Counted from the stretch's first letter, positions 40,202-49,214 are shown. The stretch is 64,000 nt of DNA from Amycolatopsis sp. GM8 (GCF_021653975.1 NZ_JAJKFK010000011.1:133627-197626), one strand, 5' to 3'. Notes: a model not told the origin generated them from the sequence alone. Numbers and translations: made by a program.

Positions 40202-40248
40202 CCCACGTTAGTGACGTGGGCGGGAATGTGCTGAGCTTATAGCACATT
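40202..40248 (+). terminator. two successive hairpins after the Abi-alpha-like gene
   Basis: CCCACGT/ACGTGGG (40202-40220, 5-nt loop) and AATGTGCT/AGCACATT (40225-40248, 8-nt loop, followed by TTACTG) lie in an AT-rich stretch before ectA. The second, with its T-rich tail, looks like an intrinsic terminator. Either could also be part of osmotic control of the ect promoter. Confidence 0.5.
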
Positions 40249-40372
40249 TTACTGAAAAAAGATACCTTTTTGTTGGCATTATCACATGTGTTTCGTCGTC
40301 GTTGCAGGTAGTTAGCCTGCATGCTTCGCCGGCCGCTGAAGTGCTCAGAAAGCTCTGTTAACTTGTTTTGAC

Positions 40373-40870
40373 ATGTCCGGAAAGCACTTGATCGACTCTC
40401 CGACCAAGGCCGACGGCGCCGCGCTGTGGCGAATAGCACGGGATTCGAAGAAGCTGGATCTCAACACGCCATACGCGTATTTGTTGTGGTGCCGCGATTT
40501 CGCCGACACATCGGTAGTGGCCAAAGTGGACGGTCAGCCGGTCGGATTCGTCATCGCGTACCGCAGACCCGTGGCGCCCGATGCGGCGCTGGTGTGGCAG
40601 GTGGCCGTTGACGCGTTGCAGCGGGGACAAGGCCTGGCCGGGGCTCTGCTGGACGAGCTGTTCACACGCCTGGTGGGCCGGGGGGTGCGGTACCTGGAAA
40701 CCACCGTCACCCCGGACAACGAAGCGTCGATAAGAACGTTCGCGTCGTTCGCGCAGCGTTGGAACGCGCCGATGGAGCAGACGCGACTGTTCGAGTCATC
40801 GGACTTCCCCGCGGAAGACGAGCCGCACGAGCCGGAGGACCTCTACCGAATCGGACCACTTTCCCGTTAA
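40373..40870 (+). CDS. ectA: L-2,4-diaminobutyrate acetyltransferase
   Basis: 165 residues of the GNAT fold: YLLWCRDFADTSVVAKVDGQPVGFVIAYRRP, VWQVAVDALQRGQGLAGALLDEL (acetyl-CoA pyrophosphate loop QRGQGLA) and TVTPDNEASIRTFASFAQ. It acetylates 2,4-diaminobutyrate at N-gamma, the second ectoine step. No Shine-Dalgarno precedes ATG 40373, and a -10-like TTAACT lies 9 bp upstream, so the message may be leaderless. First gene of ectABCD. Confidence 0.96.
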   Translation: MSGKHLIDSPTKADGAALWRIARDSKKLDLNTPYAYLLWCRDFADTSVVAKVDGQPVGFVIAYRRPVAPDAALVWQVAVDALQRGQGLAGALLDELFTRLVGRGVRYLETTVTPDNEASIRTFASFAQRWNAPMEQTRLFESSDFPAEDEPHEPEDLYRIGPLSR

Positions 40871-40922
40871 TAGCGCGGAAAAGTCCCTCGATTCGGATAT
40901 CACTCGGGAGTAGGAAAAGTAC

Positions 40923-42176
40923 GTGAGCATCTTCGAAAAACTCGAGTCCGAAGTGCGTAGCTACAGCCGCGGCTGGCCGGTCGTGTTCGACCGCGCCGTC
41001 GGCAGTCACCTCTACGCCGAGGACGGCACGCCGTACCTGGACTTCTTCGCCGGCGCGGGCGCGCTCAACTACGGGCACAACAACCCGGTGCTGAAGAAAG
41101 CCCTGCTGGACTACATCGGCCGCGACGGCGTGACGCACGCGCTGGATATGTTCACCGTGGCCAAGCGTGATCTGCTGGAGACGCTGGAGGCGAACATTCT
41201 GCGGCCGCGGGAGTTGGATTACAAGGTCATTTTCCCTGGTCCGGGTGGGGCGAACGCGGTGGAGGCGGCGCTGAAGCTGGCGCGGAAGGTGACCGGTAAG
41301 GAGTCGGTCATCAACTTCACCAACGCCTTCCACGGTATGACGTTGGGTGCGTTGTCGGTGACCGGTAACTCGATGAAGCGCAGCGGCGCCGGGATCCCGC
41401 TGGTGCACGCCACCCCGATGCCCTATGACCAGTACTTCGACGGGGTGTACCCGGACTTTCTGTACTTCGAACGGCTGTTGGATGACTCGGGTAGCGGTCT
41501 CAACGAGCCGGCCGCGGTGATCGTGGAGACCGTGCAGGGTGAGGGGGGTATCAACGCGGCGGGGTTCGAGTGGCTGCGCGGCCTGTCGGATCTGTGTCAG
41601 CGGCACAACATCCTGCTCATCGTCGATGACGTGCAGATGGGCTGCGGGCGCACCGGCCCGTTCTTCAGCTTCGAAGACGCGGGCATCACACCGGACATGG
41701 TGTGTCTGTCCAAGTCGATCGGCGGCTACGGGCTGCCGCTCGCGCTGACGCTGATCAAACCCGAGTTGGATGTGTGGGAGCCGGGCGAGCACAACGGCAC
41801 CTTCCGCGGGATCAACCCGGCGTTCGTCACCGCCGCCGAGGCGCTGCGCACCTACTGGAGCGACGACGAACTGGAGAAATCCACCCGCGCCAAGGGCGAA
41901 CGGGTCGGCGCCGCGCTGCAGAGCATCGCCGAGGCCTACCCCGAGCACGGGCTCACCGCCAAGGGACGCGGCCTCGCCCGCGGCATCGAATTTCCCAACG
42001 GCGAAATCGCCGGGAGGGTGTGCGGGGCCGCGTTCGACCGCGGGCTGCTGATGGAAACCTCCGGCCCGGACAGCGAAGTCGCCAAACTACTACCGCCGCT
42101 GACCCTGTCCGAGTCCGAAGTGGACGAAGGCCTCGAAATCATCGACGCCTCGGTCAAAGCCGTACTGGGCAAGTAA
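40923..42176 (+). CDS. ectB: L-2,4-diaminobutyrate aminotransferase
   Basis: 417 residues, class III PLP aminotransferase. FFAGAGALNYGHNNP near 43, FPGPGGANAVEAALKLAR near 102, VDDVQMGCGRTGPFFSFE near 236 and the PLP Lys in VCLSKSIGGYGLPLAL near 264. It converts aspartate semialdehyde plus glutamate to 2,4-diaminobutyrate. GTG 40923. Local base usage is slightly less GC-rich in the central part (41200-41600) than at its ends. Confidence 0.97.
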   Translation: MSIFEKLESEVRSYSRGWPVVFDRAVGSHLYAEDGTPYLDFFAGAGALNYGHNNPVLKKALLDYIGRDGVTHALDMFTVAKRDLLETLEANILRPRELDYKVIFPGPGGANAVEAALKLARKVTGKESVINFTNAFHGMTLGALSVTGNSMKRSGAGIPLVHATPMPYDQYFDGVYPDFLYFERLLDDSGSGLNEPAAVIVETVQGEGGINAAGFEWLRGLSDLCQRHNILLIVDDVQMGCGRTGPFFSFEDAGITPDMVCLSKSIGGYGLPLALTLIKPELDVWEPGEHNGTFRGINPAFVTAAEALRTYWSDDELEKSTRAKGERVGAALQSIAEAYPEHGLTAKGRGLARGIEFPNGEIAGRVCGAAFDRGLLMETSGPDSEVAKLLPPLTLSESEVDEGLEIIDASVKAVLGK

Positions 42177-42188
42177 AAGGAGAGAGAC

Positions 42189-42581
42189 TTGATCGTCCGT
42201 ACCCTCGATGAGATCACCGACACCGACGCTGACATCAAGACGCCGAACTGGCGCAGCAAGCGGATCATCCTCGCCAAGGAGAAGGTCGGGTTCTCCGTTC
42301 ACGAGACCACGCTGTACGCGGGCACCGTGAACGATTTCTGGTACGCGAACCACATCGAGGCCGTGTTCGTCTTCGAGGGCGAGGGCGAGATCACCAACAA
42401 GGCGACCGGCGAGACGCACCTGCTCAAGCCGGGGTCGCTGTACCTGCTGAACGACCACGACAAGCACCAGGTCCGGCCGAAAACCGACATGCGCACGGTG
42501 TGCGTGTTCAACCCGCCGGTCACCGGGCGCGAGGTGCACGACGAGAACGGCGTGTACCCGCTGGTCACCGAAGCGGACTGA
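42189..42581 (+). CDS. ectC: L-ectoine synthase
   Basis: 130 residues, cupin fold: MIVRTLDEI start (TTG codon at 42189 behind AAGGAGAGAG), [17 protein letters not shown] with the metal Glu near 57, and [27 protein letters not shown] with the metal His near 93. It cyclises N-gamma-acetyl-diaminobutyrate to ectoine. 12 bp after ectB. Confidence 0.97.
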   Translation: MIVRTLDEITDTDADIKTPNWRSKRIILAKEKVGFSVHETTLYAGTVNDFWYANHIEAVFVFEGEGEITNKATGETHLLKPGSLYLLNDHDKHQVRPKTDMRTVCVFNPPVTGREVHDENGVYPLVTEAD

Positions 42582-42630
42582 ACTTCCCGCCACGCACGAA
42601 AAAGGGGAAGCCACAAGGAGGCGAACCGTT

Positions 42631-43533
42631 TTGACCATGATGGACACCGGTATCGAGGACCGTTACCCGACAAGGGTCACCGGGACCGCGACACCGTTGG
42701 ACCGCACCGAGCCGACGGTCTGGGGAACCGAGGGCGACGGTCCGGCAGACGCGGCCACGCTGGCGGCGCACGAGGCCAAGGGGTTCCACGTCGTCGACGG
42801 GCTGCTCTCCCCGGGTGAGGTGCAGACCTACTGGCAGGAACTGGTCCGGTTGTCCGGCGACGAGTCCCTCCGGGCCGACGAGCGGGTGATCACCGAGAAG
42901 ACCAGCGGCGAGGTCCGGTCCGTCTTCGAGGTGCACCGGATCAGCGAGCTGATCAGCGAACTCGTCCGCGACCCGCGCGTGCTCGACCGGGCCCGGCAGA
43001 TCCTCGGCTCGGAGGTCTACATCCACCAGAGCCGGGTGAACTACATGCCGGGATTCACCGGCGCCGGCTTCTACTGGCATTCGGACTTCGAGACCTGGCA
43101 CGCCGAGGACGGCATGCCCGGCCCGCGGTCGGTGAGCTGCTCGATCGCGCTGACCGACAACTACCCGTTCAACGGCGGCCTGATGATCATGCCCGGCTCG
43201 CAGCGCACGTTCGTGCCGTGCGTCGGGGAGACCCCGGAGGACTACTACAGGTCGTCGCTCCAGGACCAGCAGATCGGCGTCCCGAGCCGCCACGACATCA
43301 CCACGATGGCCGCCGAGCACGGTATCGACCAGTTCACCGGGGCGGCCGGATCGGCGCTGTGGTTCGACTCGAACATCATGCACGGCTCGGGCAACAACAT
43401 CACGCCGTTCCCGCGCTCGAACATCTTCCTGGTGTTCAACAGCGTCGAGAACGCGCTGGTCGAGCCGTTCGCGGCGAGTAAACCGCGGCCCACCTTCATC
43501 GCCGGCCGGGACTTCACCCCGGTGACCCGGTAG
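42631..43533 (+). CDS. ectD: ectoine 5-hydroxylase
   Basis: 300 residues, Fe(II)/2-oxoglutarate dioxygenase. The hallmark FYWHSDFETWHAEDGMPGPRSVSCSIALTDN, with the HxD iron ligands near residue 150, matches the EctD signature; the distal His is in LWFDSNIMHGSGNN near 251. It forms 5-hydroxyectoine. TTG 42631 is preferred because AAGGAGG lies 9 nt ahead; ATG 42637/42640 are alternatives. Last gene of the operon. Confidence 0.96.
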   Translation: MTMMDTGIEDRYPTRVTGTATPLDRTEPTVWGTEGDGPADAATLAAHEAKGFHVVDGLLSPGEVQTYWQELVRLSGDESLRADERVITEKTSGEVRSVFEVHRISELISELVRDPRVLDRARQILGSEVYIHQSRVNYMPGFTGAGFYWHSDFETWHAEDGMPGPRSVSCSIALTDNYPFNGGLMIMPGSQRTFVPCVGETPEDYYRSSLQDQQIGVPSRHDITTMAAEHGIDQFTGAAGSALWFDSNIMHGSGNNITPFPRSNIFLVFNSVENALVEPFAASKPRPTFIAGRDFTPVTR

Positions 43534-43693
43534 TAACGAAGCTAACAGCAGGCCGCGTGTAGCGAACCCGACGCAGCCTGTTACGGTGTCGCCACCGCCT
43601 CGGCGACGGGGCGGTCCGAGGTTGTCGTCGGTGGTGTGGGTCCTTCCTCGCTCGGGTAAGTCCTGTGCGACCGCTGACAATGTTGCACCGGGT

Positions 43694-43736
43694 GCGGCCC
43701 CGCACCACCAGATCGGGACTGGTGGTACGGGGCCGC
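43694..43736 (+). terminator. strong bidirectional terminator between ectD and the convergent gene
   Basis: Long GC-rich hairpin: GCGGCCCCG-C-ACCACCAG and CTGGTGGT-A-CGGGGCCGC (18-bp arms with one mispair) around a short loop, followed by ATTCATT on the plus strand and preceded by AACATTGT on the minus. It lies directly before the stop of the convergent gene at 43739. Confidence 0.85.
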
Positions 43737-43738
43737 AT

Positions 43739-44620
43739 TCATTGGTCGAACAGATTCACCTCGGGCGTGATCTCCAGCAGCTCGTGCACCGGCCGCCCAC
43801 GCCGCCCGTCGATCGTCGTCGCCCGCACCACGCGCAGTTTCGCCGTCACCGGACGGTCGAGGTTCTCCTTGATCTTGCCGAGCAGATCCGGCGCGACCGC
43901 ACCCTGGATCGTGCCGCCGGTCTCGCGCTCGAGGTAGAAGATCCGCTTACGCGTGCGGACCCCGTCGAGCCGCCCCGACACGGTCTCGTACCCGACCGCC
44001 TCGCGTGCTTCGCGCAGGCTGCTGTTCAGCACTTTCGCCTGGTCCAGCGTCATGCTGCGGGCCACTTCGTCACCCGCGGTCGGGGTCAGCTGCAGGCCGA
44101 TTCCGGCGTTCTTGACCACCGCGTTGACGACGTCGCTGACCGCGTTGCGCACGGTGTCGCGCTGCAGCAGGATCGCGTCGAGCGCCCCGTCGTCGGAGCC
44201 GTTCGCGGGCAGGAAGTCGCACAGCTCCTTCACCGCGCGCTCGGACAGGCTTTCGATGCCGTCATGGATCAGCGCGTCGTCGAGCGCGGGCTCGGGAAAG
44301 CCGAAGAAGATCGTGTTGCCGGCTTGGCCGCGCTGGATGAGCGGGGCCTTGTCGCGGTCGGCCGGCTGCACGTAGGTGACCTCGGCCTGCGGGTTGCGGA
44401 TGATGTGCCCGACCTTCGCGGTCGCGTCCTGCAGCGCGCGGCTGATGTCGGAGAACGTGTACGCGTCGAGGTTCGTCGGGCCGAGCATCGACACCCGCAG
44501 CAGCGGCGACCGGGACGTGCGCTCGAACTTGGCGTGCGCGGCCATCGCCGAGGCGCGCGCCAGATCGTCGAGCCAGGTGCCACCGGGGATCTCGTCGGCG
44601 ATCCTGCGGAACTCGGTCAC
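43739..44620 (-). CDS. uncharacterised protein paired with a nucleotidyltransferase-like gene
   Basis: About 293 residues. No family recognised. The N-terminal half (FRRIADEIPGGTWLDDLARASAMAAHAKFE ... LLRVSMLGPTNLDAYTFSDISRALQDATAKVGHIIRN) is helical; the middle contains AVKELCDFLPANGSDDGALDAILLQRDTV; the C-terminus is strand-rich (RKRIFYLERETGGTIQG, LRVVRATTIDGRRG). No signal peptide or membrane segment. GTG 44620 overlaps the stop of the upstream gene by 4 bases, so the two are translationally coupled and presumably act together. Confidence 0.7.
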   Translation of the reverse strand: MTEFRRIADEIPGGTWLDDLARASAMAAHAKFERTSRSPLLRVSMLGPTNLDAYTFSDISRALQDATAKVGHIIRNPQAEVTYVQPADRDKAPLIQRGQAGNTIFFGFPEPALDDALIHDGIESLSERAVKELCDFLPANGSDDGALDAILLQRDTVRNAVSDVVNAVVKNAGIGLQLTPTAGDEVARSMTLDQAKVLNSSLREAREAVGYETVSGRLDGVRTRKRIFYLERETGGTIQGAVAPDLLGKIKENLDRPVTAKLRVVRATTIDGRRGRPVHELLEITPEVNLFDQ

Positions 44621-45096
44621 CAGATCACCTCGGGGAATCCGCGCGTGCCATGAGCCGACCAGGTCTGCTCCCAGGTCTCCTCGTCGCCGGGGAAGCACAG
44701 GAAGCCGTCGAGCAGGCCACCCACCGGCTGCACCTGGTCCAGGTACATCGCGGGCTGGCCGATGATCACCCCGCGCAGCGTGACCAGGCCGTACAGCGAG
44801 TCACGCGCCGGGCCGGTCATGCGCTTGAGGCTGCCCCAGTCGTCCGGCATCAGAACCACGTCGAGTCCACCCGGCACGCGCTCGGTGCGGGTGATGAACG
44901 CGCCGCCGATCCACGCGCGGCCACCGGGGATGATCCGCGCGACCGCGCCGAGATAGCTGTTCAGGGCACTGAACAGGATCTCCCGCTCGTTCTGGTGCGG
45001 CGCGTCGAACACGAGGCGCTCATAGATGTCGGCGACATCGGCGGGCAGCCGCCCTGGCGGGAGTGACCCCTCCATGGTCCAGTGCGGGAGCGGCAT
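44617..45096 (-). CDS. DUF6932-like (nucleotidyltransferase-related) protein
   Basis: About 159 residues. PPGRLPADVADIYERLVFDAPHQNEREILFSALNSYLGAVARIIPGGRAWIGGAFITRTERVPGGLDVVLMP (in blocks) resembles the DUF6932 pattern RxWIGGSFVTxKxxPxDIDLV, a nucleotidyltransferase-like core. The expected DxD reads GGLDVV, with one Asp only. ATG 45096 (MPLPHWTMEG) is chosen because sequence upstream is low-complexity. The function of the pair is unknown; toxin-antitoxin or defence-like roles are possible. Confidence 0.55.
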   Translation of the reverse strand: MPLPHWTMEGSLPPGRLPADVADIYERLVFDAPHQNEREILFSALNSYLGAVARIIPGGRAWIGGAFITRTERVPGGLDVVLMPDDWGSLKRMTGPARDSLYGLVTLRGVIIGQPAMYLDQVQPVGGLLDGFLCFPGDEETWEQTWSAHGTRGFPEVIW

Positions 45097-45124
45097 GTGG
45101 TGAAAACTACCAATAAGGTCACTG

Positions 45125-45352
45125 TCAGTGCGCAGGCGGCCAGTCGATCGGGAGTGTTCCGGAGCGGCGGCCGTGGTCGGCGTCCCGCGTCTCGGGGTCG
45201 ACGTACTCGTCCGGGACACGCGGAATCCACATCGTCTGTTCGGCCGGGACCGGCGGCGGGACCACCGGGACGCGTCTTCGGGTCAGCCGGACGATGAGCG
45301 CGCCGACGGCCACGCCCAGCACGAACGCCCCCACGAGCCAGAGCCAGTGCAT
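45125..45352 (-). CDS. small single-pass membrane protein
   Basis: 75 residues: MHWLWLVGAFVLGVAVGALIV is one transmembrane helix starting at the N-terminus, followed by RLTRRR and a Pro-rich cytoplasmic tail (VPVVPPPVPAEQTMWIPRVPDEYVDP). No family recognised; such short anchors are common in actinomycetes. It lies between the SGNH hydrolase and the nucleotidyltransferase-like gene, all on the minus strand. Confidence 0.6.
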   Translation of the reverse strand: MHWLWLVGAFVLGVAVGALIVRLTRRRVPVVPPPVPAEQTMWIPRVPDEYVDPETRDADHGRRSGTLPIDWPPAH

Positions 45353-45410
45353 ACGCCACCACCCCCTACCGCGTATCGCGACTGTAAGCCGCGGTAGGGC
45401 CGGGCGCGAG

Positions 45411-46214
45411 TCAGCTGGCGGAGGCGCGGTCGTCCGCGGGGCGCGACGGGGTGACGAACGGCGTGAGCTGCGGCCTCTTCGGTACGAGACCGTCGCCGAG
45501 GGACTCGCCGCGCAGTTGCCGGCCGATCCACGGCAGCAGATGCGTCTTCGTCCACGCCAGATCCGAGCGGCGCTGGGTGACCCAGGTGCGCGGGGCGTCC
45601 AGCGCCGGCCACGGCTCACGCCAGTCGTCGGCCACCGGCACACCCAGCAGTTCGGCGGTGCGCAGCGCTATCCGGCGATGCGCCTCCGCGGTGAAGTGCA
45701 GCCTGTCGTCGCTCCACGCGCGGTAGTCGCGCAGCGCGTCCATCGCCCACAGGTCGACGACACGGGCGCCGTGCGCGGCCGCGATCGCCCACAGATTCGT
45801 GTTGTAGATACCGATCCGGCCGCGCAGCACGCTCATCACCGACAGGCGTTTCGTGTCGGGGCCGTTGAACAGCAGGACTTCGATGCCGGCGGCGCGCAGC
45901 GTGCCGACGACCTCGTCGATCTTGGCGGAGATCTCGTCGACATCCGTGCCGGGCACGATCACGTCGTTGCCGCCACCGCAGAAGGTGACCAGATCCGGCT
46001 TCAGTTCGAGGGCGATCGGGACCTGCTCGTCGACGATCTCGGCGAGCATTTTGCCGCGCAGCGCCAGGTTCGCGTACTCGAAACCGGGTCTGCCCCCGGC
46101 GAGGATCTCGGCGAGGCGATCGGCCCACCCGCGGTAGCTGCCGTCGGGGAGTGCGTCGTTCATGCCTTCGGTGAAGCTGTCACCCAAGGCGACATAGCTT
46201 TCGTAGCCGTACAC
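45411..46214 (-). CDS. SGNH/GDSL-type hydrolase
   Basis: About 267 residues. Block I YVALGDSFTEGM with the nucleophile Ser, block II Gly in LALRGKML, block III FCGGGNDV with the oxyanion Asn, and block V SDDRLHFTAEAH with the Asp/His pair complete the SGNH set. There is no signal peptide, so it acts in the cytoplasm as an esterase or lipase of unknown substrate. GTG 46214 with GAGAGGGGA upstream is favoured over ATG 46238. Confidence 0.88.
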   Translation of the reverse strand: MYGYESYVALGDSFTEGMNDALPDGSYRGWADRLAEILAGGRPGFEYANLALRGKMLAEIVDEQVPIALELKPDLVTFCGGGNDVIVPGTDVDEISAKIDEVVGTLRAAGIEVLLFNGPDTKRLSVMSVLRGRIGIYNTNLWAIAAAHGARVVDLWAMDALRDYRAWSDDRLHFTAEAHRRIALRTAELLGVPVADDWREPWPALDAPRTWVTQRRSDLAWTKTHLLPWIGRQLRGESLGDGLVPKRPQLTPFVTPSRPADDRASAS

Positions 46215-46427
46215 GCTGCGATCCCCTCTCTGCCGCACCCTGCCCCAGTGTCAACAACCCGAGGCCGCCGCGCTGTTCCCTGATGGGCATCGCCGGTTTC
46301 CTCGGACGTCATAGTTTCTTACCTTGTCGGCCATCTGCGCCGCTTCATTACCGGACTGAAACCAGCCTTGTGGGCAAGATCTCGCGGACCGTTCCCCCGA
46401 ACGGCACAGATCGGGCAGCATGTAAGG

Positions 46428-47090
46428 GTGACCTCACCTGCGACTCCGGAACGCGAATCTCTGGCCAGTGTGCTGGGTGGACGCAACGGCGCGATCGACG
46501 CGAGCCTACCGCCGCTCGCCTTCGTTCTGGGTTGGCTTTTCACCGGAAACTCCATCGCGTGGGGCTCGGTGGCCGCGATCGCGACAGCCGTCGTGGTCGG
46601 GGTGTTCCGGCTCGTGCGCGGCGACAAGGCACGCGCTGTAGTGGTAAGCCTCGCCGCTGTGATCGTCGCGGCGCTGATCGCGCTGCACACCGGGCGGGCA
46701 CAGGACTTCTTCCTGATCCAGCTGCTGTCCAATGTGGCCAGTGCGCTGCTGTGGGCGGCGAGCGTGGTCGTGCGCTGGCCGCTGCTCGGTGTCGTGGTCG
46801 GACTGTTGCTGGGGCAGAAAACCAAGTGGCGCAAGGATCCTGCCCTGCTTCGGGCCTACTCGTGGGCGAGCCTGACCTGGTCGTGCCAGTACCTGTTGCG
46901 GGTGGCCGTCTACCTGCCGTTGTGGTGGGCGGGGCAACTGGTCGCGCTCGGCGTGACACGCACCGTGCTCACTTGGCCGCTGCAGGCGCTGACGATCGCG
47001 GTCAGCGGTTGGGTGCTGTACCGGCTGCTGCCGGACGATCACCCTGGGCTGCGGCTCAAACCCGCCGAGAAACCGGCAGAGGAAAAGTAG
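46428..47090 (+). CDS. DUF3159 integral membrane protein
   Basis: 220 residues with five or six hydrophobic segments (PPLAFVLGWLFTGNSIAWGSV, AVVVSLAAVIVAALIAL, ASALLWAASVVVRWPLLGVVVGLLLG, and others) and the family motif LLRAYSWASLTWSCQYLLRVAVYLPLWWAGQ. An actinobacteria-specific family of unknown function. GTG 46428 gives the expected N-terminus. Its 3' end overlaps the convergent kinase by 35 bp. Confidence 0.8.
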   Translation: MTSPATPERESLASVLGGRNGAIDASLPPLAFVLGWLFTGNSIAWGSVAAIATAVVVGVFRLVRGDKARAVVVSLAAVIVAALIALHTGRAQDFFLIQLLSNVASALLWAASVVVRWPLLGVVVGLLLGQKTKWRKDPALLRAYSWASLTWSCQYLLRVAVYLPLWWAGQLVALGVTRTVLTWPLQALTIAVSGWVLYRLLPDDHPGLRLKPAEKPAEEK

Positions 47091-47982
47091 CCCCTTCGCC
47101 GAAGGCCTCGACCGCGGCCAGCAAGGCCGCGCCGTAAACGCCGTCTTCGCTCGTCAGGACGTCGAGTCCGCTGAGCCGCGCGCGAACGCGGTCGCCGACC
47201 GGTCCGCCGAGCACACTGCCGACGAGCACGACGGGGGTGTCCTCGCCGGGCTCGCGGGCGGCCAGCGCGATCGCAGTGAGATGTTCGGCGGCGCGGTCCA
47301 GGATCGGCCCGGCGTCCGCCGCGGCGCTGACCAGCGGGGCGAACCGGGCGAGCCGGATGGGGGCCTCGGCGTTCGCGACAGTGATCAACTGCTGCCACGC
47401 CCGGCGCCGATCGGAACCGTCGACGCCGGCCTCGGCGAGCACCGACTCGGCGAGATCGCCCAGTGCGCCGTCGGTCTCCAGCGCGCCCAAGGTGCTGCGG
47501 ACGGCTTCGCGGCCGAGCCAGTAGGCCGAACCCTCGTCGCCGAGCAACCAGCCGTAGCCACCGACGGTCGAGACCATGCGCCGCTTGCGGATCCGGCCCG
47601 CGATCGAGCCGGTGCCGGCGATCAGCACGGTGCCCTCGGGCGCCGGGGTCGCCGACGCGAACGCGACCTCGGCATCGCTCAGCACGAGCACCTCGCGCAG
47701 CCCGAGGCGCTGCCAGGTGGTCTCGAACAACGCGGCCACGGCCGGGTCGGTGAGCTTGCTGTTACCCGCCATGCCGACCACGCAAGCGCTTGCGTCCTGC
47801 GGGTCCAGACCACGAAGGCAGGCGCCGACCGCTTCGGCGAGATGCGCCGCCGCCTCGGCGGGCGGGTGCGAGTTCGGGTTCCCGCCGCCGGAACGCCCGG
47901 TGCCCAGCACCGTCCCGTCCGCGGCGACCGCGATCGCGCGGGTGGACGTGCCGCCCGCGTCGACCCCCACGACGAAGTTCAT
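47056..47982 (-). CDS. BadF/BadG/BcrA-type ATPase, probable N-acetylglucosamine kinase
   Basis: 308 residues of the actin-like ATPase fold: phosphate-1 VVGVDAGGTSTRAIAVAADG at the N-terminus, VLIAGTGSIAGR (phosphate-2) and GYGWLLGDEGSAYWLGREAV, a signature of GlcNAc kinases. It phosphorylates an amino sugar. Its ATG overlaps the stop of the SIS gene by 4 bases, and the DasR-like regulator gene is divergent, all pointing to amino-sugar (GlcNAc/glucosamine) use. Confidence 0.88.
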   Translation of the reverse strand: MNFVVGVDAGGTSTRAIAVAADGTVLGTGRSGGGNPNSHPPAEAAAHLAEAVGACLRGLDPQDASACVVGMAGNSKLTDPAVAALFETTWQRLGLREVLVLSDAEVAFASATPAPEGTVLIAGTGSIAGRIRKRRMVSTVGGYGWLLGDEGSAYWLGREAVRSTLGALETDGALGDLAESVLAEAGVDGSDRRRAWQQLITVANAEAPIRLARFAPLVSAAADAGPILDRAAEHLTAIALAAREPGEDTPVVLVGSVLGGPVGDRVRARLSGLDVLTSEDGVYGAALLAAVEAFGEGATFPLPVSRRV

Positions 47983-49007
47983 CGCGTCTTGGTCACCTTG
48001 CGCAGGCCGCGTGGGTTGTCCGGGTCGCCGCCGCGCGCGATCGCCAGGCCCAGCGCGAGCCGCTGCACGGGCAGTACCTCCAGCACCGGCGCCAGCTCCT
48101 CGGCGACCGGTGGCACCGGGATCCGCACCGCGGCGGGCACTTCCTCGCTCGCCGAGCCGAGCGCGAGCACGTCCGCACCGCGTTCGGAAACCGCTTTCAA
48201 CACGTCGTTCATCGCGCTGCCGCCGCGCCCGGTGCCGGTCACCGCGAGCACCGCGGTGTCGCCGTCGATCGCCGCGACGGGACCGTGCAACAGGTCCGCG
48301 CCGCTGTAGGCACGGGCCGCGAGGTAGCTCGTTTCGGCGAGCTTCAACGCCGACTCCAGCGCTGTCGCGTACGAATAGCCACGGCCGGTGGTGATGATCC
48401 GGTCCACGAAGCGGTACCGGTCGATCGCACGCTGTACGGGAGCCTGCAGCGCCTCCTCGGCGAGCGTGCCCAGCTCCGCCGCGGCCGAGCCGTCGCCGCC
48501 GCGCACGGCATCGATGAGCAGGTACAACGCCAGCAAAGTCGCCGAGTAGGTCTTCGTCGCCGCGACCGCCTGCTCGGCGCCCGCGCCGATGTCCACGGCC
48601 AGCTCGGCGGCCCCGTTGAGGGGCGAGGACGGGGTGTTCGTGACCGCCACGGTCAGCGCGCCCTGCTTGCGCGCGGTGCCGGTGAACTCCAGCAGGTCGG
48701 GTGAACCGCCGCTCTGGCTGACCGAGATCAACAGGACATCGCGCAGGTCAGGGCGGGCACCGTAGAGTGTCACGGTCGACGGGGAGACCAAACCTGCCGG
48801 CAGCCCCAGCAGTACCTCGATCAGGTACTTCGCGTACAGCGCCGCGTGATCGCTCGATCCGCGCGCGGCCAGCAGCGCGAACCGCGGCGGCCGGCGGGCG
48901 ATGACGTGAGCGATCTCGGCGAACTCCGCGCGGCGGGCCACCTGGCCGGCCAGCACGGCGGGTTGCTCCGCGATCTCTGCTGCCATGTGCTGTCCGGGGG
49001 TCGTCAT
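47979..49007 (-). CDS. double-SIS sugar isomerase/deaminase (GlmS isomerase-like)
   Basis: 342 residues with two SIS domains: ALLAARGSSDHAALYAKYLIE near 48 and LISVSQSGGSPDLLEF near 95 (first), DRIITTGRGYSYATALESALKLAETSYLAARAYSGADLLHGP near 200-240 (second). There is no N-terminal glutaminase domain, so it is a deaminase/isomerase of glucosamine-6-phosphate type rather than GlmS. ATG 49007 has GAGAGGA upstream. A dre-like site lies at 49118. Co-transcribed with the kinase. Confidence 0.87.
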   Translation of the reverse strand: MTTPGQHMAAEIAEQPAVLAGQVARRAEFAEIAHVIARRPPRFALLAARGSSDHAALYAKYLIEVLLGLPAGLVSPSTVTLYGARPDLRDVLLISVSQSGGSPDLLEFTGTARKQGALTVAVTNTPSSPLNGAAELAVDIGAGAEQAVAATKTYSATLLALYLLIDAVRGGDGSAAAELGTLAEEALQAPVQRAIDRYRFVDRIITTGRGYSYATALESALKLAETSYLAARAYSGADLLHGPVAAIDGDTAVLAVTGTGRGGSAMNDVLKAVSERGADVLALGSASEEVPAAVRIPVPPVAEELAPVLEVLPVQRLALGLAIARGGDPDNPRGLRKVTKTR

Positions 49008-49117
49008 AGCCGTCCTCTCGTCAGTCGTCATTGTGCGCGTGCCGCCCGCTGCGTCGCGCACCTGGATCGTGCCCGTGATCGGGTAGGTTTCCCGCATCTT
49101 CGCAGTACCTGCCCATT

Positions 49118-49131
49118 AAGGTCTAGACCAA
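49118..49131. promoter_or_regulatory. dre-type DasR-binding site
   Basis: AAGGTCTAGACCAA contains the palindrome GGTCTAGACC, the core of the DasR responsive element (TGGTCTAGACCA). It lies in the 207-bp divergent region between the SIS gene (start 49007) and the GntR gene (start 49215), so both are probably controlled by the GntR protein, released by glucosamine-6-phosphate. Confidence 0.8.
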
Positions 49132-49214
49132 TATTAACCCAGGCGCGGTGACGAGGCGAAAGGGTAGTTTCGTCCTGCGCCCGGTGTGCGTTTTGGCAAA
49201 AGAGGGAGTCGGTC

